This document shows positions 58,975 through 64,000 of a stretch of 64,000 nucleotides of DNA, piece after piece (the first letter of the stretch is position 1; the number at the start of each line of letters is the position of its first letter). Origin of the DNA: Streptomyces cavernicola (GTDB lineage Bacteria > Actinomycetota > Actinomycetes > Streptomycetales > Streptomycetaceae); the NCBI RefSeq assembly GCF_029968035.1, contig NZ_JASCIQ010000020.1, forward strand, positions 85,483-149,482, read 5' to 3'. The position numbers and the translations under genes are program-made. The notes below the pieces were generated by a model. It ran no database searches, was not told the origin of the DNA, and was given only the letters and a program-made list of their open reading frames with translations.

Positions 58975-59229
58975 TCAGTGAGTTCCTTCAGTTCGGCCCT
59001 GATCGGCATCCGCGGAGAATCGCTCCGAGTCCAGTTCGATCATGAACTGGTCCAGGCGCCTGGCCGCGTAGGTGAGATCGTGTTTGGCCGCGGCCGTAAT
59101 GACCAGCAGCTTCCGGGTCAGCGCCATCCGTACGCCCTCCGGGACTTGCAGCGTGCGCACCTTCGCGTGCGCTTCTTTCAGCCGGTCCGCGACGAGCCCG
59201 TAGAGCTCGAGTTGGCTGTCGCGGTCCAT
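58975..59229 (-). CDS. Small helical protein (84 aa), function unknown
   Basis: An 84-residue, mostly helical protein. It begins MDRDSQLELYGLVADRLKEA and contains LQVPEGVRMALTRKLLVITAAAKHDLTYAARRLD. It lies between leuD and hupS in the conserved Streptomyces order. No motif allows a function to be assigned. The frame continues upstream without support; ATG at 59229 is the first start with a family-like N-terminus. Confidence 0.7.
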   Translation of the reverse strand: MDRDSQLELYGLVADRLKEAHAKVRTLQVPEGVRMALTRKLLVITAAAKHDLTYAARRLDQFMIELDSERFSADADQGRTEGTH

Positions 59230-59423
59230 GCACTGATTGTGCCATCTAGGGCGAGTTGTCGCCTCGCGAGGTCTCAGCGTGCCGCCCAAATGGGGTTTTC
59301 GGGCTTCGAGGATGCCGTAAGTCGTGCTGGCCACGCGCTTGGGACCGCCTCCTGCCCACAACCCCAACTCGCATACGTCATCGGCGTGTTGGGCCTTGTC
59401 AGCACGGGTCCCGGGGAAACGAA

Positions 59424-59455
59424 CGAACCGCGGCCTGCAAGCAGACCGCGGTTCG
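59424..59455 (-). terminator. leuCD terminator
   Basis: CGAACCGCGGCCTG (59424-59437) pairs with CAGACCGCGGTTCG (59442-59455) with one mismatch, 36 bases after the leuD stop. Confidence 0.8.
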
Positions 59456-59491
59456 GATGAGGTTGTCGATTCGGTTGCCCGAATGGCCGAT

Positions 59492-60085
59492 TCAGACCTG
59501 GACGGTGCGCGGCTTGTGTGCAGGGCGCTTCGTCTCGTAGTCCGCGATGTCGGCTTCGTTCTGCAGCGTGATGCTGATGTCGTCAAGGCCGTTCAGCAGT
59601 CGCCAACGGGAGTTCTCGTCCAGCTCGAACGAGGCCGTGACGCCCTCGGCGCGCACCTCGCGGGCCTCCAGGTCGACGGTGATCTCGGCCTGCGGGTCCT
59701 GCTCGACGAGCTCCCACAGCTGGTCCACGACCTTCTGGTCGAGGACGACCGTCAGGAGGCCGTTCTTCAGCGAGTTGCCGCGGAAGATGTCGGCGAAGCG
59801 GGACGAGATGACGGCCTTGAAGCCGTAGTTCTGCAGCGCCCACACGGCGTGCTCGCGGGACGAGCCGGTGCCGAAGTCCGGGCCCGCCACGAGGACCGTC
59901 GCGCCTTGCCGCTCAGGCCTGTTGAGGACGAACGACTCGTCCTTGCGCCAGGCCTCGAACAGCCCGTCCTCGAAGCCGTCGCGGGTGACCTTCTTCAACC
60001 AGTGGGCCGGGATGATCTGGTCGGTGTCGACGTTGCTGCGGCGCAGCGGGACGGCCCGGCCGGTGTGCGTGGTGAATGCTTCCAT
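59492..60085 (-). CDS. leuD: 3-isopropylmalate dehydratase small subunit LeuD
   Basis: A 197-residue swivelling subunit of isopropylmalate isomerase. TGRAVPLRRSNVDTDQIIPA (start) and DFGTGSSREHAVWAL (substrate loop) are present. It starts six bases after leuC, one operon. Confidence 0.97.
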   Translation of the reverse strand: MEAFTTHTGRAVPLRRSNVDTDQIIPAHWLKKVTRDGFEDGLFEAWRKDESFVLNRPERQGATVLVAGPDFGTGSSREHAVWALQNYGFKAVISSRFADIFRGNSLKNGLLTVVLDQKVVDQLWELVEQDPQAEITVDLEAREVRAEGVTASFELDENSRWRLLNGLDDISITLQNEADIADYETKRPAHKPRTVQV

Positions 60086-60091
60086 GGCTGT

Positions 60092-61516
60092 TCAGACTCC
60101 AGCGGGCGTGGGGGCGTCGGTCAGGTCGGCGGGCGCGGCCAGGTGGCCGGTGACCGCGGTGGCGGCGGCGACCTGCGGCGAGACCAGGTGCGTACGACCG
60201 CCCTTGCCCTGCCGGCCTTCGAAGTTGCGGTTGGAGGTGGACGCGGAGCGCTCACCGGGCGCCAGTTGGTCCGGGTTCATGCCGAGGCACATCGAGCAGC
60301 CCGCGTGCCGCCATTCGGCACCGGCGGCCTTGAACACCTGGTCCAGGCCCTCCTCGACGGCCTGCAGACCGACCCGGGCGGAGCCGGGAACGACCAGCAT
60401 CCGTACGCCGTCGGCGACTTTGCGGCCCTTGACGATCTCGGCGGCGGCGCGCAGGTCCTCGATACGGCCGTTGGTGCAGGAGCCGACGAAGACGGTGTCG
60501 ACCTTGATGTCGCGCAGCGGCTGTCCGGCCTCAAGACCCATGTACTCCAGGGCCTTCTCGGCGGCGAAGCGCTCCGAAGCGTCTTCGTACGAAGCGGGGT
60601 CGGGGACGTTGGCCGACAGGGGCGCGCCCTGACCGGGGTTGGTGCCCCAGGTGACGAACGGCGACAGGGAGGCGGCGTCGATGACGACCTCGGCGTCGAA
60701 CTCCGCGTCGTCGTCCGTCTTCAGCGTCTTCCAGTACGCGACGGCCTCGTCCCAGTCCGCGCCCTGCGGGGCGTGGGCGCGGCCCTTGATGTACGCGAAG
60801 GTCGTCTCGTCGGGGGCGATCATGCCCGCGCGGGCGCCGGCCTCGATCGACATGTTGCAGATGGTCATCCGGGCCTCCATCGAGAGCTTCTCGATGGCGG
60901 AGCCGCGGTATTCCAGGATGTAGCCCTGACCGCCGCCGGTGCCGATCTTCGCGATGATGGCGAGGATCAGGTCCTTCGCCGTTACGCCCTCGGGGAGTTC
61001 GCCGTCCACGGTGATCGCCATGGTCTTCGGACGCGCGAGGGGCAGCGTCTGCGTGGCGAGGACGTGCTCGACCTGCGAGGTGCCGATGCCGAACGCCAGC
61101 GCGCCGAAGGCGCCGTGCGTGGAGGTGTGCGAGTCACCGCAGACCACGGTGGTGCCGGGCTGGGTCAGTCCCAGCTGCGGTCCCACCACGTGGACGACGC
61201 CCTGCTCGACGTCGCCCAGCGGGTGCAGCCGGACGCCGAACTCGGCGGCGTTCTTGCGCAGCGTCTCCAGCTGGGCGCGCGAGACCGGGTCCGCGATGGG
61301 CTTGTCGATGTCGAGGGTCGGGGTGTTGTGGTCCTCGGTGGCGATGGTCAGGTCGAGCCTGCGCACCTGGCGGCCGCTCTTGCGGAGACCGTCGAAGGCC
61401 TGCGGGCTGGTCACCTCGTGCAGCAGGTGCAGATCGATGAAGAGGAGGTCGGGCTCGCCCTCGGCGCGCCGGACGACGTGGTCGTCCCAGACCTTCTCCG
61501 CGAGTGTCCTACCCAT
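60092..61516 (-). CDS. leuC: 3-isopropylmalate dehydratase large subunit LeuC
   Basis: A 474-residue aconitase-fold subunit. The [4Fe-4S] cysteines are seen in FVGSCTNGRIEDLR and CSMCLGMNPD. ATG at 61516 with GGAGGG seven bases upstream gives MGRTLAEKVWDDHVV; an earlier in-frame ATG adds an unconserved tail. ndgR is divergent, 187 bases away, and its product is known to control leuCD. Confidence 0.97.
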   Translation of the reverse strand: MGRTLAEKVWDDHVVRRAEGEPDLLFIDLHLLHEVTSPQAFDGLRKSGRQVRRLDLTIATEDHNTPTLDIDKPIADPVSRAQLETLRKNAAEFGVRLHPLGDVEQGVVHVVGPQLGLTQPGTTVVCGDSHTSTHGAFGALAFGIGTSQVEHVLATQTLPLARPKTMAITVDGELPEGVTAKDLILAIIAKIGTGGGQGYILEYRGSAIEKLSMEARMTICNMSIEAGARAGMIAPDETTFAYIKGRAHAPQGADWDEAVAYWKTLKTDDDAEFDAEVVIDAASLSPFVTWGTNPGQGAPLSANVPDPASYEDASERFAAEKALEYMGLEAGQPLRDIKVDTVFVGSCTNGRIEDLRAAAEIVKGRKVADGVRMLVVPGSARVGLQAVEEGLDQVFKAAGAEWRHAGCSMCLGMNPDQLAPGERSASTSNRNFEGRQGKGGRTHLVSPQVAAATAVTGHLAAPADLTDAPTPAGV

Positions 61517-61646
61517 CGCTTTCCCTCCGGCCGGCAGGTGTGCGCCCGGCCACAACTAGAGATGTGAGCGGCAACGTCCGTACCCCTCGTACCGAACGTG
61601 GTCCGCTGGGCCCGTTGGTCTGCGGGCCGCTGTGGTTACAGGGTGA

Positions 61647-61691
61647 CAAGTTCCCCGGCAAATTGAACTTGCGTTTCACAGAGTGAGACGC
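61647..61691. promoter_or_regulatory. Operators in the leuC-ndgR divergent region
   Basis: Two inverted repeats stand side by side: CAAGTTC (61647-61653) with GAACTTG (61665-61671), and GCGTTTCAC (61671-61679) with GTGAGACGC (61683-61691), one mismatch. Both lie within 60 bases of the ndgR start. Binding of the IclR-type NdgR to one or both is likely but not shown by sequence alone. Confidence 0.6.
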
Positions 61692-61703
61692 GAGTATCGA
61701 CGC

Positions 61704-62420
61704 ATGGACAACTCTAGCGGCGTCGGCGTCCTGGACAAGGCAGCCCTTGTCCTGGGCGCCCTGGAGTCCGGTCCGGCCACCCTCGCGGGTCTGGTCGCGG
61801 CCACCGGGCTCGCACGACCTACTGCACATCGTCTCGCTGTGGCCCTCGAGCACCACCGCATGGTGGCGAGGGACATGCAGGGCCGGTTCATCCTCGGCCC
61901 GCGGCTCGCCGAACTGGCGGCCGCGGCCGGCGAGGACCGCCTGCTCGCCACGGCGGGCCCGGTTCTGACCCACCTCCGTGACGTGACCGGCGAGAGCGCC
62001 CAGCTCTACCGCCGCCAGGGCGACATGCGCATCTGCGTCGCCGCGGCGGAGCGTCTGTCCGGACTGCGGGACACCGTCCCGGTGGGCTCGACGCTCACCA
62101 TGAAGGCCGGTTCGTCCGCGCAGATCCTGATGGCCTGGGAGGAGCCGGAGCGCCTGCACCGCGGCCTCCAGGGCGCCCGTTTCACGGCCACGGCCCTGTC
62201 CGGCGTACGGCGCCGTGGCTGGGCCCAGTCGATCGGCGAGCGCGAGCCCGGTGTGGCTTCGGTGTCGGCGCCGGTGCGCGGCCCGTCGAACCGCGTGGTG
62301 GCCGCCGTCTCGGTCTCCGGTCCGATCGAGCGCCTGACACGGCACCCGGGTCGGATGCACGCCCAGGCCGTGATCGACGCGGCGGGCCGTCTCTCCGAGG
62401 CACTGCGCCGCACGGGCTGA
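61704..62420 (+). CDS. ndgR: IclR-family regulator NdgR
   Basis: A 238-residue regulator. The N-terminal winged helix (GLARPTAHRLAVALEHH, about 38-54) is followed by the IclR effector domain. NdgR in S. coelicolor controls leucine and other amino-acid genes and antibiotic production. ATG at 61704 gives MDNSSGVGVLDKAALVLGAL; no strong ribosome-binding site is seen. It ends in a clear hairpin. Confidence 0.93.
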   Translation: MDNSSGVGVLDKAALVLGALESGPATLAGLVAATGLARPTAHRLAVALEHHRMVARDMQGRFILGPRLAELAAAAGEDRLLATAGPVLTHLRDVTGESAQLYRRQGDMRICVAAAERLSGLRDTVPVGSTLTMKAGSSAQILMAWEEPERLHRGLQGARFTATALSGVRRRGWAQSIGEREPGVASVSAPVRGPSNRVVAAVSVSGPIERLTRHPGRMHAQAVIDAAGRLSEALRRTG

Positions 62421-62436
62421 ACTCCCTTTGCACGTA

Positions 62437-62472
62437 AGCCGGATCCGCCTCAACGCCGCGGCGGGTCCGGCT
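62437..62472 (+). terminator. ndgR terminator
   Basis: AGCCGGATCCGCC (62437-62449) pairs with GGCGGGTCCGGCT (62460-62472), 13 base pairs including one G-T, 16 bases after the stop. Confidence 0.8.
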
Positions 62473-62602
62473 GTCCGGGCAGGGAGCTGTCCAGCGCGCG
62501 CCTCTTCAACGGCCTGTTGCGCTTCGGGAGTTGGCGTCGTCGTACGCGAACGGCCCCGGGTTGCACGGCAGTTGACCGCATCACTGTTCTTTTACGGTCA
62601 CG

Positions 62603-62640
62603 CGAAGAGGCCCTCCGCACGGATGCGGAGGGCCTCTTCG
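62603..62640 (-). terminator. Terminator of the tRNA operon
   Basis: A 17-base perfect stem (CGAAGAGGCCCTCCGCA and its complement) with a 4-base loop, six bases past the last tRNA-Glu. Confidence 0.9.
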
Positions 62641-62645
62641 ATGCG

Positions 62646-62718
62646 TACCCCCGACCGGATTCGAACCGGCGCTACCGCCTTGAGAGGGCGGCGTGCTAGG
62701 CCGCTACACAACGGGGGC
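62646..62718 (-). tRNA. tRNA-Glu(CUC), copy 3 in transcription order
   Basis: The 73-base gene folds as a cloverleaf: acceptor GCCCCCG with CGGGGGT, T-loop TTCGAAT, anticodon CTC in the loop CCTCTCAAG. It is identical to the other two Glu copies. No CCA is encoded. Confidence 0.96.
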
Positions 62719-62744
62719 ATGATCGCGTGTTTCCACGTGATCAG

Positions 62745-62816
62745 CTGGCCTACCAGGACTCGAACCTAAACTAACTGAACCAGAATCAGTCGTGCTGCCA
62801 ATTACACCATAGGCCA
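62745..62816 (-). tRNA. tRNA-Gln(CUG), second copy
   Basis: The 72-base gene has acceptor TGGCCTA with TAGGCCA, anticodon CTG within TTCTGGT, and T-loop TTCGAGT. It differs from the other copy by one base at the T-stem (T instead of C, turning a C-G pair into a T-G pair). Confidence 0.95.
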
Positions 62817-62837
62817 CTGGTTGTCTAGACCAGTTGG

Positions 62838-62910
62838 TACCCCCGACCGGATTCGAACCGGCGCTACCGCCTTGAGAGGGCGGCGTGCTAGGCCGCTACA
62901 CAACGGGGGC
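62838..62910 (-). tRNA. tRNA-Glu(CUC), copy 2
   Basis: Identical in all 73 positions to the copies at 62646 and 62973, with anticodon CTC. Confidence 0.96.
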
Positions 62911-62972
62911 CCTAGCGATCCTGCATCAGAAACAGTGGGTGCGACCCGATCTGTCCCCGCGGGAAGGATCTG

Positions 62973-63045
62973 TACCCCCGACCGGATTCGAACCGGCGCT
63001 ACCGCCTTGAGAGGGCGGCGTGCTAGGCCGCTACACAACGGGGGC
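62973..63045 (-). tRNA. tRNA-Glu(CUC), copy 1
   Basis: First of three identical tRNA-Glu genes in transcription order, 21 bases after tRNA-Gln. Anticodon CTC. Confidence 0.96.
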
Positions 63046-63066
63046 TTTGCAGATGAGCTCTGCGAG

Positions 63067-63138
63067 CTGGCCTACCAGGACTCGAACCTAGACTAACTGA
63101 ACCAGAATCAGTCGTGCTGCCAATTACACCATAGGCCA
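63067..63138 (-). tRNA. tRNA-Gln(CUG), first copy
   Basis: First gene of the Gln-Glu-Glu-Gln-Glu operon; anticodon CTG. Acceptor and loops as in the second copy, with the C-G pair in the T-stem. Confidence 0.95.
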
Positions 63139-63223
63139 CCAAAACGCAACCCCCGATGGGGATTTTGTTCGGCTTGCGCTTTCCGTTCGGACTGTTGGTC
63201 CGGCGGGCGGCGCAGAAAGAACA

Positions 63224-63961
63224 TTACCCGAAGGTGGACGGCGCTCCAAAACGGGTATCCCCGGCCAGCAGCTCGGGCAGCTCCGCGAGACCGGTGATCC
63301 GCCGTACTCCGGGCGGGACTTCGGCGCTCGGGGGCTCGGTTCCGCTGCGGTCGAGCCAGATGCCGAGCAGGCCGGCGTCGTGGGCGCCGCGGGCGTCGAT
63401 CTCCGGCTGGTCGCCCACGTACGCGACTTCGGCGGGGGTGAGTGCGAGCGTCCTGCAGGCGGCGTGGAAGGCCTCGGGTGCGGGCTTGGCGACGCCGAGT
63501 TGGGCCGCGCAGAGCAGTGCCTCGAAGCGGTCGCGCACGCCGAGGAGGCGCAGCTTCCGTTCCTGCGCCTCGGCGTGGGAGTTGGAGAGGACCGCGTGCC
63601 GGTAGCCGTCGGCGAGGGCGTCGAGGGCGGGCAGGGCGTCGGGGAAGAGGGCCCAGGCGGCTTCGTAGTGACCGATGTAACGGTGGAACCAGGCGTCGGA
63701 ATCGGGGTCCGTGAGGCCCGGCTCGTCCAGGAAGTCGCGTACGCGGTCGCGGCGCTGGGTGAGGAAGTCCACTTCGCCGGCGCTGAAGCGGGCCCAGTGG
63801 CGCTGTGTGGTGGCCTGCCAGCGGGCGAGCGCGGCGGTTGCTGTTCCGTAGCGCGGGAGGATGCCTTCCGCTTCGAGGTGGGCGCGCATGCCGAGGGTGT
63901 CCGCGCTCGCGTAGTCGAAGAGGGTGTCGTCGATGTCCCAGAGGACGGCTCGGATGGGCAT
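63224..63961 (-). CDS. HAD-superfamily hydrolase
   Basis: A 245-residue phosphatase-like protein. HAD motif I is WDIDDTLFD (residues 8-16; the nucleophile and acid are the two Asp in DxD), motif II is VLSNSHA, motif III VAKPAPEAF and motif IV YVGDQPEIDARGA. A helical cap lies between motifs I and II, as in the haloacid dehalogenase/phosphoglycolate phosphatase subtype. The substrate is unknown. It is upstream of, and reads toward, the tRNA operon, with an 85-base gap. Confidence 0.88.
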   Translation of the reverse strand: MPIRAVLWDIDDTLFDYASADTLGMRAHLEAEGILPRYGTATAALARWQATTQRHWARFSAGEVDFLTQRRDRVRDFLDEPGLTDPDSDAWFHRYIGHYEAAWALFPDALPALDALADGYRHAVLSNSHAEAQERKLRLLGVRDRFEALLCAAQLGVAKPAPEAFHAACRTLALTPAEVAYVGDQPEIDARGAHDAGLLGIWLDRSGTEPPSAEVPPGVRRITGLAELPELLAGDTRFGAPSTFG

Positions 63962-64000
63962 GCGGTCGACGGTACGGCGAAGGGCCCGGTAGCCGTGTGG

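Noticed and set aside
62646..63138. Integrated element at the tRNA genes
   Set aside because: No integrase, direct att-like repeat of a tRNA 3' end or foreign-looking genes are visible; repeats there are the tRNA genes themselves.
63962..64000. Start of another gene at the right edge
   Set aside because: Only 39 bases remain, too few to judge.

Overview
The window is a chromosomal core segment of a Streptomyces (or very close actinomycete). The DNA is very GC-rich with strong third-position G/C bias. Starts are often GTG, and one start each looks like TTG and CTG. The gene set is diagnostic: four tandem type I signal peptidases behind rplS, amtB-glnK-glnD beside nsdA, a GlcP-type glucose permease beside smc, HupS with a lysine-rich tail, and ndgR divergent from leuCD. 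Most genes lie on the minus strand.

Layout, left to right. 1-3.8 kb: partial dprA, comM, yraN (DNA uptake and processing), a DUF2469 gene and a NUDIX hydrolase. 3.8-10.1 kb: sipZ, sipY, sipX, sipW, rplS, trmD, rimM, khpA and rpsP, a translation-plus-secretion block read leftwards. 10.4-13.2 kb: an SprT-like metalloprotease candidate and a second FtsH. 13.3-18.9 kb: a plus-strand six-gene operon whose parts match the poorly understood E. coli yhf operon: PRD protein (YhfY), DUF2620 (YhfU), membrane protein (YhfT), phosphotriesterase-homology protein (YhfV/Php) and two PLP-fold enzymes (YhfS, YhfX). The YhfT-like gene begins with a 27-bp tandem repeat that encodes three TTA codons, the bldA-dependent leucine codon. 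This operon is the strongest candidate for an undescribed system here. 19-25.4 kb: ffh, glnD, glnK and amtB with a GlnR operator. 25.6-28.3 kb: nsdA and a divergent primase/polymerase-domain gene. 29.3-34.7 kb: ftsY, an NCS1 permease, a flavin monooxygenase and glcP. 35-39.8 kb: smc, a small coiled-coil protein and acylphosphatase. 39.9-50.5 kb: a secreted CAP protein, mutM, rnc, rpmF, DUF177, a DivIVA-like protein, coaD, rsmD, recG and a FakA-like kinase. 50.7-57 kb: rpmB, thiD, thiL, a stand-alone Lrp effector domain, a lipoprotein, ddl, gpsA and plsC. 57.1-62.4 kb: cofC, hupS, leuD, leuC and ndgR. 62.6-63.1 kb: five tRNA genes in the order Gln-Glu-Glu-Gln-Glu on the minus strand, then a HAD hydrolase.

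Four intergenic regions (about 10.3, 20.6-21.1, 28.3-29.2 and 40.8-41.0 kb) are built from the same GC-rich repeat modules in different orders and orientations. Many transcription units end in near-perfect hairpins, which lets operon limits be read directly. Functionally the window joins the co-translational targeting pathway (ffh, ftsY, four signal peptidases, a lipoprotein), nitrogen sensing (amtB-glnK-glnD), chromosome organisation (smc, hupS, DivIVA-like) and ribosome biogenesis. The yhf-like operon is the only clearly accessory block.
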